NCBI GenBank assembly: GCA_030427145.1
Contig: JAUHWT010000021.1
Span: 27,798-91,797, forward strand
Length of the DNA: 64,000 nt
Direction of reading: 5' to 3'
Origin: Alphaproteobacteria bacterium
GTDB taxonomy: Bacteria; Pseudomonadota; Alphaproteobacteria; Rhodobacterales; Rhodobacteraceae
Below the pieces are notes generated by a model. It was given only the letters and a program-made list of their open reading frames with translations. It was not told the origin of the DNA and ran no database searches. Shown piece by piece: positions 34,815-44,677 of this stretch (positions are counted from its first letter, which is position 1; the number at the start of each line of letters is the position of its first letter). The translations under genes were made by a program, and so were the position numbers.

Positions 34815-36995
34815 ATGAACATTTCCACCTCCCGCCGCGGATTTTTGCAGGGTGCGGCTGCGACCGCTGCCGTTCTTTATGTGGGTGCGCGTTCCGATGG
34901 TGCCCTGGCCGCGTCGTCCGACAGCACTGATCTCAATCCGTTCGTGCGCATTGGCGCGGATGGTCACGTGACCGCCATCGTGAAGCATTTCGAAATGGGG
35001 CAGGGGCCGTCCACGGGTCTGACCACGCTGATCGCCGAGGAGCTTGGCGTGACCATGGACCAGATTGACTACGAGTTCGCGCCGTCCAATCCGCAGGTCT
35101 ACAACAACACGCTGTTTGGTGCGTTCCAGGGTACGGGCGGATCAACCGCCATGGCCAACAGCTATTCGCAGTACCGCACCGCAGGGGCTGCGGCGCGTGA
35201 GATGCTGATTGAAGCCGCGGCAGCGGAGTGGGGTGTCGATGCGGCGGAGCTCGACATTGTCGCCGGTGAGATTACCGGGGCGGGTCAGGCCGCGCCGCTG
35301 GCGGGATTTGTTGCCGCGGCCACGGCGCTGGAGGCGCCCGCTGAGCCCCGGCTGCGGACGCCGGAGGAATGGCGGCTGATTGGGCAGGACGGCGCGGTGC
35401 GGCGGAAGGACACGCCGGTCAAGATCAACGGCAGCGGTGTGTTTGCCATGGATCTGCAGTTCGACAACCAGTTGGTCGTGGTTATTGCCCGTGCCCCGCG
35501 GCGTGGTGCAACCGTCGCCGGGTTCGATGCGTCGGATGCCGAGGGCATGAACGGGTTCGTTATGGCGCAGACCCTGCCCGATGCCTCGGGTGTGGCGGTC
35601 TATGCGGAGACGACCTGGGCTGCGATCAGCGCGCGGGACATGCTGGCGGTGGAGTGGGACTTTTCCGCCGCTGAGGACCGCTCGTCGGATCAGATCAGGG
35701 AAGAACTGATTGCCGGGGTGAATGGCCCGAGCACCTATGAGACGCGGGGCGACCAGTCGGAGACGGCGGCGGCTGTGGATGGTGCGGCGACGGTCATAGA
35801 TAAAACGTTCTATTTCCCGTTGCTCGCCCATGCGCCGATGGAGCCGCTGACCTGTACCATTGAACCGCTGGATGATGGCGGTGTGGTCCTGCATGACGGG
35901 GCGCAGTTCCCGACGTTTGGGCACATGACGCTGAGCCAGGTGCTCGAGTTGCCGATGGAAAAGGTTCAGGTCAAAACGGTGCTGGCCGGGGGGTCCTTCG
36001 GGCGCCGGGCCAATCCGACGGCGGATTACAATCTCGAATGCGCCATGGCTTTTGCGATGACCGACCGGACCCGCCCGGTCAAGCTGGTCTGGACCCGCGA
36101 GGACGACATCAGGCGCGGATACTACCGCCCGGCCTTTGCCCATCGCGTGCGGGTGGGGCTGGATGAAAACGGTGCCATTGTCGGCTGGGATCACCGCATT
36201 GCGGGTCAGTCGATCATGAAGGGCACCTCGATGGAGCAGATGGCCGTGCATGACGGGGTCGATCACTCCTCCGTCGAGGGGGTGGCTGACACGCCCTATG
36301 CGGTGCCAGGGATGGCGGTGGGCCTGACGGATCACGCCAAGGCTACCAGTGTGCTGTGGTGGCGGTCGGTGGGGCACAGTCACACGGCCTATGTGATGGA
36401 AAGCATGATCGACATGGTCGCGCAGGAGACGGACGCGGACCCGCTGGCGCTGCGGCTGTCCATGCTGCCGGGCGACACGCCGGCGCAGACGCGCATGGCC
36501 GGTGTGCTGAACCGCGTCGCGGATATGACCGGCTGGTCGGACGCGCCGGCGGAAGGTCGCGCGCGTGGTCTGGCGGTGCATCACTCCTTTGGCTCTTTTG
36601 TCGCGGAGGTGGTTGAGGTCTCCGGCGGGGGTGACGACCCGGTCAAAATTGAGAAGGTGTCCGCCGCGGTCGATTGCGGAGTGCCGGTCAACCCCGACGT
36701 GATCCGCGCCCAGATCGAGGGGGGCATCGGCTATGGCATCGGTCACGTGATGCGCAACCGGATCACCCTGACCGATGGAGAGGTGGATCAGTACAACTTC
36801 CCCGATTACGAGCCGTTGCGGATTACCGATATCGGGGCGATCGAGGTCGACATAATCGCGTCGATGGAAGCGCCGACCGGTGTTGGCGAACCCGGAACAC
36901 CACCCTCGGGCCCGGCTTTGGCAAACGCGATCGCCCGTGCAGGTAGCGCGCGGGTGACTGAACTGCCGATGATTGACGAGGTCGACTTCGCCTGA
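34815..36995 (+). CDS. Molybdopterin-binding subunit of aldehyde/isoquinoline oxidoreductase (IorB type)
   Basis: A 726-residue protein. The N-terminus MNISTSRRGFLQGAAATAAVLYVG is a Tat signal with the RRGFLQ motif, so the enzyme is exported folded with its cofactor. The domains match the two-subunit isoquinoline 1-oxidoreductase beta group, with GGSFGRRANPTADYNLECA in the cofactor region and the catalytic E692 in GVGEPGTPPSGP. These enzymes hydroxylate aldehydes or N-heterocycles using water. There is no FAD subunit; electrons presumably go to a cytochrome encoded elsewhere. The substrate is unknown. Confidence 0.92.
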   Translation: MNISTSRRGFLQGAAATAAVLYVGARSDGALAASSDSTDLNPFVRIGADGHVTAIVKHFEMGQGPSTGLTTLIAEELGVTMDQIDYEFAPSNPQVYNNTLFGAFQGTGGSTAMANSYSQYRTAGAAAREMLIEAAAAEWGVDAAELDIVAGEITGAGQAAPLAGFVAAATALEAPAEPRLRTPEEWRLIGQDGAVRRKDTPVKINGSGVFAMDLQFDNQLVVVIARAPRRGATVAGFDASDAEGMNGFVMAQTLPDASGVAVYAETTWAAISARDMLAVEWDFSAAEDRSSDQIREELIAGVNGPSTYETRGDQSETAAAVDGAATVIDKTFYFPLLAHAPMEPLTCTIEPLDDGGVVLHDGAQFPTFGHMTLSQVLELPMEKVQVKTVLAGGSFGRRANPTADYNLECAMAFAMTDRTRPVKLVWTREDDIRRGYYRPAFAHRVRVGLDENGAIVGWDHRIAGQSIMKGTSMEQMAVHDGVDHSSVEGVADTPYAVPGMAVGLTDHAKATSVLWWRSVGHSHTAYVMESMIDMVAQETDADPLALRLSMLPGDTPAQTRMAGVLNRVADMTGWSDAPAEGRARGLAVHHSFGSFVAEVVEVSGGGDDPVKIEKVSAAVDCGVPVNPDVIRAQIEGGIGYGIGHVMRNRITLTDGEVDQYNFPDYEPLRITDIGAIEVDIIASMEAPTGVGEPGTPPSGPALANAIARAGSARVTELPMIDEVDFA

Positions 36996-37013
36996 CCTCT
37001 ACCCGCGACCCGG

Positions 37014-37035
37014 GCGCCGGTGGGTCACCCGGCGC
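37014..37035 (+). terminator. GC-rich stem-loop after the hydroxylase genes
   Basis: GCGCCGG at 37014-37020 pairs with CCGGCGC at 37029-37035, 18 bases after the stop. Without a T tract its role is uncertain; it lies between convergent genes. Confidence 0.45.
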
Positions 37036-37185
37036 GCGGGACGGGTGGCAGGACTTCGTCAAGAGCCGCCCGGTTCCCGACATTGCGCCGGCTCTCCGGC
37101 CGCCCCCGCCAGGCGTATTATCCATTGGCCGAAATTCCGCGCACCGCGCATATCACGCGATTGGGCGGTGTACTTCCTTTTCCGG

Positions 37186-38190
37186 TCACGTCCTGTCCAG
37201 AGGGTGCACAACCGGCGCGGATCCGCAGGACCCGCGGACCAGCAGGTCGTTGACGATCTGGATACGCATGGTGGCTTCGGGCCAGTGATCGTCACTCAGC
37301 CTGTGGTGAAGCAGGCGCATCAACGCGCGGCCGATTTCATGGCCCTTCGTTTTTACCGTCGTAAGAGCGGGGCGGATCTGACGTGCTACGCTGTAGTCGC
37401 CGAATCCGATCACGGAAATGTCCTGGGGCACCTTCCACCCGCGTGAAAGCAGGTCAGTGACGGCGTTCAGGGCCAGGCCGTCGTGAGCACAGAAGAGCGC
37501 GGTAGGTCGTCCTCCCGACTCCAGGTGTTCTGAGAAGGCGTCCGAGAACCCACCTACATCTTTCCACCGCAAATCGTGAAGCGACACACCATCGGCGCGT
37601 TCGATGATGTCCCTAAGTCCGTTCAGTCGCAGGATCCGGCCGCGAAGGTCCTCGCGGCCATGGACATAGACGATCTCCCGATGGCCAAGGCCGATCAGAT
37701 ATTCCGCGACCGCCGCGCCCGATTCCTGGTCGGCGCCGGACACAACGTCCGCCGGGAAGAACGGTTCGGGCCGGACCGTGTAGACCACGGGAATGTCGAG
37801 GTCCCGCATGAGCTTCAGTTCGTGTTTTTGCGACAGGTTCACCGCCGCTACCCCGAGAGAGTTTTTGAAGACCTGCTCAAGCGGCAATTCGTGATGAAGC
37901 CAATGGACGCGCACCAACATGGCCAGACGCGAGGCCTCCTGTTGCAGGCCGCCGAGGATCTGAGTGTGCAGTTCCGTGTTGACGTTCAGCGGGTCGTCAA
38001 ACAGGGCAACGATTTCCCGTGTCTGTGACATCTGAGGGCTGGGGCGTTTGTAGCCGAGGGAGTCGGCGATCTCGAGAATACGTTGACGCGTTGCCTCGCT
38101 GACGCCGTCCTTGCCCGCAAGCGCACGCGACACGGCATATTTCGACATGCCACTTTTCTCGGCGATGGTTCTTAGTGTGACCTTACTCAA
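37186..38190 (-). CDS. LacI-family transcriptional repressor
   Basis: A 334-residue protein beginning MSKVTLRTIAEKSGMSKYAVSRALAGKDGVSEATRQRI, a complete LacI HTH and hinge (residues 1-55). The rest is the periplasmic-binding-protein-like sugar sensor (GHREIVYVHGREDLRGR, ALFCAHDGLALNAVTDL, ISVIGFGDYSVAR). It is divergent from the large transport and glycosidase operon that starts at 38376 and probably represses it until an imported sugar binds. Confidence 0.93.
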   Translation of the reverse strand: MSKVTLRTIAEKSGMSKYAVSRALAGKDGVSEATRQRILEIADSLGYKRPSPQMSQTREIVALFDDPLNVNTELHTQILGGLQQEASRLAMLVRVHWLHHELPLEQVFKNSLGVAAVNLSQKHELKLMRDLDIPVVYTVRPEPFFPADVVSGADQESGAAVAEYLIGLGHREIVYVHGREDLRGRILRLNGLRDIIERADGVSLHDLRWKDVGGFSDAFSEHLESGGRPTALFCAHDGLALNAVTDLLSRGWKVPQDISVIGFGDYSVARQIRPALTTVKTKGHEIGRALMRLLHHRLSDDHWPEATMRIQIVNDLLVRGSCGSAPVVHPLDRT

Positions 38191-38272
38191 AACATTGCTT
38201 CCATAAAAATTAGGTGCGTGCGCCGAAGCAAATTATTATACAGAACAATAAATTAGTCCAGAGATTCTGTTT

Positions 38273-38309
38273 TTAGCGGTATTCAGAATACCTAACGCTT
38301 TACCTAACG
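38273..38309. promoter_or_regulatory. Candidate LacI-family operator region
   Basis: The divergent gap holds a perfect palindrome GGTATTCAGAATACC (38278-38292), extended by TTAG and CTAA arms, followed by two TACCTAACG repeats (38289-38297 and 38301-38309) 12 bases apart. The region is a likely regulator-binding and promoter site. Confidence 0.55.
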
Positions 38310-38375
38310 ATAGCTGACAGGCACAGTGATCTTGTGTCCAAAGTTAGGGAGTTTGGGCAGTAAGGGAGGTAATCA

Positions 38376-40259
38376 ATGAACTTCAAACTCAACAGAAGAG
38401 GCTTTCTTGCATCGAGTTCCGCTCTGATTGTCGGAGGGTTGCCTGGGATGTCATGGGCGCAGGAGCTTCCGCCGTTGGAAGAGCGGCTGCCGGAAAACCC
38501 GCTCGTGGTCACGCCTCACGAACGCCCCGGTCAACAGGGCGGCACCTGGAACATGGCGCTTGTGGGCGGCGGTTCGCTGTCGATGCTGTTTCGCTACCAG
38601 GCCTATGATCCGCTTCTGCGCTGGAACGCCGACTGGAGCGCTGCAGAGCCTAACGTGGCCGAGAGCTACGAGATCAACGAAGACAGCACGGTTTATACCT
38701 TCAAGCTGCGCAAGGGGCACAAATGGTCGGATGGCGAACCATTCACCACTGAGGATGTCCGCTTCTGGTTTGAGGATGTGTTCCAGGACCCCGACGCCGG
38801 CCTGACCGGTGAGGAACATTGGTATGCCAACGGGGAACTGGCCTCGCTGGAGATTGTCGACGATGTGACTTTCCGCGTGGTCTTCCCGTCTCCGAACGGT
38901 TTCTTTGCGACCAAGATGGCGGAATCCAACATCGACCAACTCGTCCGCTGCCCTTCGCATTACCTCAAACAGTTTCACATCAAGTATAACGACAAGGCAA
39001 ATGAGCTGGCCGTGGAACGCGGTTTCGAGAGCTGGATTGCGCTTTTTCAGCGCGAACACGGTCTAAACGAGGATAATGTTCACTTCCAGAACTCGAACCG
39101 GCCAACGCTAAACCCCTGGATGTTTACTTCCGCGCCGGGAGAGGACACGGAAAGAGCGATTGCGGTGCGTAATCCCTACTACTTCAAGGTTGATACCGAA
39201 GGCACCCAACTGCCGTATTTCGACGGCATCAACTATCAGATGGTGTCGGATCCCGAGGTTCTGCTGTTGAAAACCCTGCAGGGCGAAATCGATGTGGAAA
39301 ACATCTATATCAACACCCCGGCCAACAAACCGGTTCTGTTCGATGAACAGGAAAGCGGCGATTACCATTTCTACACGCTCAAGGAAACGGCGGCGAACGT
39401 GATGGTGTTCCAGCTGAACCTGAATCACACGGACCCGGTCAAGAACGCGCTTTTCAACACACGCGAGTTCCGGGAGGCGATGTCGATTGCGGTGGACCGT
39501 CAGGCGCTGATCGACGCGGTTTTCGTGGGGCAGGGGACTCCCGCCCAGCCGTCGATCCGCGAAGGCGATCCCCTCTATAATGAGCGGCTGGCCAAGCAGC
39601 ATACCGAGTACGATCCCGAGCGCGCGAACGAGATTCTCGACGGCATCGTACCCGACAGGGACGGTGAAGGATACCGGCTGATGAGCGATGGCCGCCGCCT
39701 GTCGATCATCTTCGAGATCGACCAGGTGCGGACCACTTTCCTCGACATGTTCGAACTGGCATTGCCAATGTTTCGGGATATCGGGATCGATGCGCAGATC
39801 CGCACCATGGACCGGTCTCTGTGGGAGGAGCGTGTGCGCAACGGGCGAGAGTTTGACGCCACCGCGCACCAATTCGGCGCGAACGGCGGTATCGCCGCGA
39901 TGATCGACCCGCGCTATTTCGTGCCGTTCAACAACAACTCGATCTATGCGCCAGGTTGGGCGCTGTACTTCTCCAATCCCGACAACGCGGCGGCCATCGA
40001 GCCGCCGGAAGAGATCAAGGTCCAGCAGCAGCTTCTGCGCGACCTTCTCGCGACCGGCGACCCTGCCCGGCAGAACGAGATCATGAGCCGGATACTGGAG
40101 AATGCGGCGGATCTCTTCCTGGTCTTTGGCGTCAGCCTGCCACCCGACGGTTATGGGGTGGTGAGGAACAATGTCGTCAACATGCTGGACGAGATGCCCA
40201 ACAGTTTCGTCTGGCCGACGCCGATGCCGATAGGGACCGAGCAGCTCTTCAAAGAGTAG
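38376..40259 (+). CDS. Oligopeptide-type (family 5) solute-binding protein
   Basis: A 627-residue protein preceded by GGGAGG at 38363-38368. The N-terminus MNFKLNRRGFLASSSALIVGG is a Tat signal (NRRGFLA) cut near SWA-Q. The fold is SBP family 5: FRYQAYDPLLRWNADWS, NVAESYEINEDSTVYTFKLRKGHKWSDGEPFT, and REFREAMSIAVDRQAL. Family 5 proteins bind peptides, nickel or, in many alphaproteobacteria, oligosaccharides. Its neighbours are glycosidases, so a glycan ligand is likely. The gene is followed by a hairpin at 40280-40311. Confidence 0.92.
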   Translation: MNFKLNRRGFLASSSALIVGGLPGMSWAQELPPLEERLPENPLVVTPHERPGQQGGTWNMALVGGGSLSMLFRYQAYDPLLRWNADWSAAEPNVAESYEINEDSTVYTFKLRKGHKWSDGEPFTTEDVRFWFEDVFQDPDAGLTGEEHWYANGELASLEIVDDVTFRVVFPSPNGFFATKMAESNIDQLVRCPSHYLKQFHIKYNDKANELAVERGFESWIALFQREHGLNEDNVHFQNSNRPTLNPWMFTSAPGEDTERAIAVRNPYYFKVDTEGTQLPYFDGINYQMVSDPEVLLLKTLQGEIDVENIYINTPANKPVLFDEQESGDYHFYTLKETAANVMVFQLNLNHTDPVKNALFNTREFREAMSIAVDRQALIDAVFVGQGTPAQPSIREGDPLYNERLAKQHTEYDPERANEILDGIVPDRDGEGYRLMSDGRRLSIIFEIDQVRTTFLDMFELALPMFRDIGIDAQIRTMDRSLWEERVRNGREFDATAHQFGANGGIAAMIDPRYFVPFNNNSIYAPGWALYFSNPDNAAAIEPPEEIKVQQQLLRDLLATGDPARQNEIMSRILENAADLFLVFGVSLPPDGYGVVRNNVVNMLDEMPNSFVWPTPMPIGTEQLFKE

Positions 40260-40279
40260 CGAAGGTCGATCGACATACC

Positions 40280-40311
40280 CGGGGCCCGTCCTTCTTTAAG
40301 GCGGGTCCCCG
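40280..40311 (+). promoter_or_regulatory. Intercistronic stem-loop after the binding-protein gene
   Basis: CGGGGCCCG at 40280-40288 pairs with CGGGTCCCCG at 40302-40311 with one bulged base; it lies 20 bases after the stop. It is the third such stem in the window placed right after a binding-protein gene. Confidence 0.6.
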
Positions 40312-40344
40312 AACCACCCTACATTGATAATCAGGATGACAACG

Positions 40345-42459
40345 ATGCGCGATGATGTCCGCACCGAAACGAGTTCTACACTGCGCACGCCGGAGTGGTA
40401 CCGTACCGCGACCCGCTGGACACAGCTTACCCTTGCCGAGGATGATCCGGTCAAGTTCGATGTCTCCCGGTGGATCAACATCTTTCGCGAGACCCGTTCG
40501 AACGCGACCTGTCTGAGCGCGGGCGGCTACGTCGCCTATTACCCCTCGAAGGTACCATTGCATTATGTCAGCAGGTTCATGGACGGCAACGATCCTTTCG
40601 GAGAGCTGGTCGACGGTGCGCGCGACCTTGGTATGCATGTCATGGCCCGTGTCGATCCGCACGCCATTCACCAGGGTGCTGCTGATGCCCACCCGGAATG
40701 GGTAGCGGTGGATGCCGCGGGCAACCCGCGCCGCCACTGGGCCTTTCCGGATGTATGGGTGACCTGCGCCTATGGCGACTACAACGCCACCTTCATGCCC
40801 GAGGTCGTGAAAGAGCTGGTGCGCGACTATGACATCGACGCCGTCTTCGCCAATCGCTGGCAGGGACACGGCATCTGTTACTGCGACAGTTGCCGTTCGA
40901 AGTTTCAAGCCTCCACAGGAATGGACCTGCCCACCAGCACCGAGGCAGCCGACCCTGTTTGGCGCGCCTGGTCGGCCTGGCGTCGCGACGTCCTGACAAA
41001 AATGGTCATAGACTGGGACATCGCGGTGAAGGAAATCCGCCCGCACGCCAGCTTTATTCCCAACATGGGCGGGGCCAGCCTGATGGAGTTCGATCCGGAG
41101 CTGATCGAGAAACATTGCCCTTTCCTGGTGGTCGACCATCAGGGTCGGCACGGGACCGAGCCGGTCTGGATGGCAGGCCGCAACGGCAAGCGGATGCGGG
41201 CCACCTTCCGCAACAGGCCCGCGATCCTGATCACGTCGGTCGGCCCCGAGGAGCCGCTGCATCGCTGGAAGGACAGCGTGAACACCCCCGCCGAAACCGA
41301 AGCCTGGATCGTCAATGGCGCGATGCATGGCATGCTGCCGTGGTTTACCAAGTTCAACGGCGTCGTCCCTGACCCCCGCTGGATCGCCCCGGTGGCCGAC
41401 GGCTTCGAACTGCATGAGAAAATCGAGCGTACTCTGGCCGAGACCGAGCCCACGACTGAGATCGCGATCCTCGATGCCTCCACGACCCTGCGTCACTGGG
41501 ACTGGCAGTCACGGCGTACGGCCGAGGTTGACGAGCTTGGTTTCTACCACGCGCTGGTTGAAGCCGGTCTGCCCTTCGAGTTTGTCTCGGACCACGCGAT
41601 GACGCCGGAGATGCTGGATCGTTTCAGGCTTCTGATCCTGCCCAACGCCGTCTGCCTGACCGATGGGCAGTGTCAGATGATTGAGAACTGGGTTGGTCGG
41701 GGCGGCAGCCTCATCGTGGCGGGTGAAAGCGCCACACAGGACGGTGACGCGAACTTACGCGATGAATTGGGACTGGCACGGGCGTTGGGCGTCCGGATGA
41801 CCGGCAAGCCCCGGGGGCCGCTTAAGAACACCTATGTCTCGCTCAACGGCCAACATCCAATCAGTGCAGGCTTCGATGGCGCTGAACGGATCATCGGAGG
41901 AACCCGGCTGTTGGCGGTCGAACCTGTGGAAGAGGCGGATTCTCCCTTCCTCTATGTTCCGGACTTCCCCGATCTTCCGATGGAGGAGGTCTATCCCCGC
42001 GAGGAACCGAAAGGCGCGGCCGTCATCGCCCGTGAGACAGCGGCCGGCGGACGTACGGTCTACATTCCCTGGAATGTCGGCGGCATTTTCTGGGAGGTAC
42101 TGGCCGGTGACCATCAGCGACTGATTGAAAACGCGGTGCGTTGGGCGCTCAACGCGGAGCCGCTGGTCCAGGTCGAAGGTGACGCCGTGCTGGACGTGGC
42201 GGTGCGCGACGGCGGCGATCTGACCGCCGTTCTTTTGACGAACCTCACCAACCCGATGATGATGAAAGGGCCCATCCGCAAAAGCTATCCGGTGGAGAAC
42301 CAGACCATACGGGCAGCCGTTCCGACCGGCAGGACTGGAGCGACTGCGCGCCTGCTGGTCGCAGGATCGGAGGTGCAGGTGAGCTTCACCGACGGCTTTG
42401 CAGAGATTACCGTCCCGATCATCGACCTTGCAGAAGTTGTCCGCATCGACTGGACCTGA
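40345..42459 (+). CDS. Putative glycoside hydrolase, GHL6-like with trimerisation-like domain
   Basis: About 704 residues from MRDDVRTETSSTL, which follows AGGA at 40333-40336; an ATG three codons upstream and a TTG before it are alternatives. The N-terminal half has the marks of the hypothetical glycosyl hydrolase 6 group: WINIFRETRSNATCLSAGGYVAYYPSKVPLH, MARVDPHAIH, HPEWVAVDAAGNPRRHW, and FANRWQGHGICYCDSCRSKF. The middle (about 390-560) resembles the amidotransferase-like trimerisation domain of GH42 enzymes (LLILPNAVCLTDGQ, GGSLIVAGES). No signal peptide is seen. The activity is undefined; the locus predicts cleavage of an imported glycoside. Confidence 0.8.
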   Translation: MRDDVRTETSSTLRTPEWYRTATRWTQLTLAEDDPVKFDVSRWINIFRETRSNATCLSAGGYVAYYPSKVPLHYVSRFMDGNDPFGELVDGARDLGMHVMARVDPHAIHQGAADAHPEWVAVDAAGNPRRHWAFPDVWVTCAYGDYNATFMPEVVKELVRDYDIDAVFANRWQGHGICYCDSCRSKFQASTGMDLPTSTEAADPVWRAWSAWRRDVLTKMVIDWDIAVKEIRPHASFIPNMGGASLMEFDPELIEKHCPFLVVDHQGRHGTEPVWMAGRNGKRMRATFRNRPAILITSVGPEEPLHRWKDSVNTPAETEAWIVNGAMHGMLPWFTKFNGVVPDPRWIAPVADGFELHEKIERTLAETEPTTEIAILDASTTLRHWDWQSRRTAEVDELGFYHALVEAGLPFEFVSDHAMTPEMLDRFRLLILPNAVCLTDGQCQMIENWVGRGGSLIVAGESATQDGDANLRDELGLARALGVRMTGKPRGPLKNTYVSLNGQHPISAGFDGAERIIGGTRLLAVEPVEEADSPFLYVPDFPDLPMEEVYPREEPKGAAVIARETAAGGRTVYIPWNVGGIFWEVLAGDHQRLIENAVRWALNAEPLVQVEGDAVLDVAVRDGGDLTAVLLTNLTNPMMMKGPIRKSYPVENQTIRAAVPTGRTGATARLLVAGSEVQVSFTDGFAEITVPIIDLAEVVRIDWT

Positions 42460-42486
42460 GCCACCGGACGCCGGGGAGGAGAAGCA

Positions 42487-43473
42487 ATGCTTGGCTATAT
42501 CATCAAACGGATTATCCTGATGGTGCCGACCATGATCGGTATCTCGATCATCGCCTTTTTGATCATCCAACTGCCGCCGGGCGACTACCTGACGTCCGTT
42601 ATCGCCCGAATGTCGGATTCCGGTCAGGCGGTCGATCCCGAGGAAGTGGCCCGGCTGCGCCGCATCTACGGTCTCGATGACCCTGTAATTGTACAATACT
42701 GGAACTGGATCACCGGGATCGTTCTGCGCGGCGACTTTGGCTACTCCTTTGAATGGGGACGCCCGGTCAGTGAGCTGATCTGGGAGCGGATGAGCGCCAC
42801 GCTTGGCGTGTCGATCGCAGCCCTGATCTTCGTCTGGGCGGTGTCGCTGCCGATCGGAATTTACTCGGCGGTCCGTCGTCACTCAATTGGAGATCACGTC
42901 TTTACGTTCCTCGGCTTTCTCGGCCTGGCGATCCCCAACTTCATCCTTGCGCTGACGCTGATGTATATCAGCTACAAGCATTTTGGCCAAAGCGTCGGCG
43001 GGCTCTATTCCAAAGAATTCATCGGCGAGCCGATGAGCTTCGCAAAGTTCTGGGACCTGTTGAAACACCTTTGGATTCCCGTCGTGGTAATCGGTACGTC
43101 GGGTACAGCCGCGCTGATCCGCATCCTGCGCGCGAACCTGACAGACGAACTTAGCAAGCCTTACGTGATCACGGCCCGTGCCAAGGGTCTGCGTGAATTT
43201 GACGTGGTGATGAAATACCCCGTCCGTATCGCCCTCAACCCATTCGTCTCGGCGATCGGCTGGGTTCTTCCGCAGCTGATCTCCGGTGTCACCATCACGG
43301 CGATCGTTCTGAACCTGCCGACCGCCGGGCCGATGCTGATCCGCGCCCTTGTAAGCCAGGACATGTATCTCGCCGGCAGTTTTATACTTCTGATGGGTCT
43401 CCTGACGCTGGTCGGAATGCTGATATCGGACCTTCTTCTCGCCGCGCTCGATCCGCGCATCCGCTTCACGTGA
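42487..43473 (+). CDS. Oligopeptide-type ABC transporter permease (DppB/OppB-like)
   Basis: A 328-residue membrane protein with about six spans. It begins MLGYIIKRIILMVPTMIGISIIAFLIIQLPPGD, the family signature, and has RMSATLGVSIAALIFVWAVSLPIGIYSAVRR and the EAA-like loop YVITARAKGLREFDVVMKYPVRIALNPFVS. It follows GGGGAGGAG. It forms a heterodimeric pore with the next gene product. Confidence 0.93.
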   Translation: MLGYIIKRIILMVPTMIGISIIAFLIIQLPPGDYLTSVIARMSDSGQAVDPEEVARLRRIYGLDDPVIVQYWNWITGIVLRGDFGYSFEWGRPVSELIWERMSATLGVSIAALIFVWAVSLPIGIYSAVRRHSIGDHVFTFLGFLGLAIPNFILALTLMYISYKHFGQSVGGLYSKEFIGEPMSFAKFWDLLKHLWIPVVVIGTSGTAALIRILRANLTDELSKPYVITARAKGLREFDVVMKYPVRIALNPFVSAIGWVLPQLISGVTITAIVLNLPTAGPMLIRALVSQDMYLAGSFILLMGLLTLVGMLISDLLLAALDPRIRFT

Positions 43474-43480
43474 GGACGCC

Positions 43481-44677
43481 ATGAACGACATTAGTGATCC
43501 CACTTCCGATCTGCCGCCGCTGACGGTCGACGGCGACGAAACCGGCCCTGCCATCAGCCCCCTGCGGGAGGGCGACGACCCCTCGAAGATCTCGGTCGCG
43601 AGCCAATGGACGCTGATCTGGACAAAGTTTACCCGTAACAAGGTCGCGGTTGGCGCCGGATGCGTTGTCTTTTTCCTCTATTTTGTCGCGCTCTTCGCAG
43701 AGGTCCTGGCCCCGACGGATCCAGCGCGGGCGCAGCCCCGGCTGACCTATGCGCCTCCGCAATCCCTGGCGTTTTTCACCGAGGGCGAAAACGGTCGCGA
43801 ATGGCTGCCACATGTGAAGGGCTATGCCATGACGGTTGACCCGGCCTCCCTGCGGCGAAGCTTTACCGTGGACGACGGGAAGGTGATCCCGGTCGGGCTG
43901 TTCGTCGAAGGTACACCCTACAAACTCTGGGGCCTGTTTCCCATGTCGACGCACCTGATCGGTCCGCTTGATGACAAACAGCCGATGAACCTCCTCGGCA
44001 CGGACTCTCTTGGCCGCGATTTGCTCAGTCGCCTGATCTACGGCGCGCGGATCTCGATGTCGATCGGGCTGATCGGCGTGATCTCGAGCCTCGTTATAGG
44101 CACTGTTCTGGGGGCACTGTCCGGCTATTACGGTGGTTGGGTCGATCTCGCGGTGCAGCGGCTTATCGAGGTTATCAGCGCCATGCCGACCATTCCGCTT
44201 TGGCTCGGCCTCGCGGCGGCGATCCCGATTACATGGTCGCCCCTGAAGGTTTATTTCATAATCACTCTGATCGTGTCGCTTTTGGCCTGGACTTCGCTGG
44301 CCCGCGAGGTGAGGGGGAGGCTTTTCGTTCTGAAAAACGAGGATTTCGTAACCGCCGCCATCCTCGACGGATCACGGCAGCGGCGCGTGATCTTCCGCCA
44401 CATCCTTCCTTCGCTGACCTCGCATATTCTTGCCGTCGTGACCCTTGCTATCCCGACCATGATCGTGGCCGAAACGGCGCTCAGCTTCCTTGGCATCGGT
44501 CTAAAACCGCCGGTTGTTAGTTGGGGCGTACTGCTGCAGGACGCACAGAATATCCGCACGGTCGCCACGGCGCCCTGGCTGCTGATCTGGCCTTCGCTCG
44601 CAGTGGTCCTGGCCGTGCTTTCGTTCAACTTCCTTGGGGACGGGTTGCGCGATGCCGCAGACCCGTACGAGTCATGA
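43481..44677 (+). CDS. Oligopeptide-type ABC transporter permease (DppC/OppC-like)
   Basis: A 398-residue membrane protein. An N-terminal cytosolic stretch precedes the first span, followed by a long periplasmic insertion (about residues 80-165) and then LLGTDSLGRDLLSRLIYGARISMSIGLIGV, the signature of OppC-type subunits. The EAA-like loop is EDFVTAAILDGSRQRRVIFRHILPS. It is longer than the usual 280-300 residues because of the insertion. The next gene starts at ATGA across its stop. Confidence 0.92.
   Translation: MNDISDPTSDLPPLTVDGDETGPAISPLREGDDPSKISVASQWTLIWTKFTRNKVAVGAGCVVFFLYFVALFAEVLAPTDPARAQPRLTYAPPQSLAFFTEGENGREWLPHVKGYAMTVDPASLRRSFTVDDGKVIPVGLFVEGTPYKLWGLFPMSTHLIGPLDDKQPMNLLGTDSLGRDLLSRLIYGARISMSIGLIGVISSLVIGTVLGALSGYYGGWVDLAVQRLIEVISAMPTIPLWLGLAAAIPITWSPLKVYFIITLIVSLLAWTSLAREVRGRLFVLKNEDFVTAAILDGSRQRRVIFRHILPSLTSHILAVVTLAIPTMIVAETALSFLGIGLKPPVVSWGVLLQDAQNIRTVATAPWLLIWPSLAVVLAVLSFNFLGDGLRDAADPYES

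Noticed and set aside
35142..36746. Long reverse frame antisense to the molybdenum subunit
   Set aside because: GC-rich shadow of a well-supported gene, with arginine- and histidine-rich composition.
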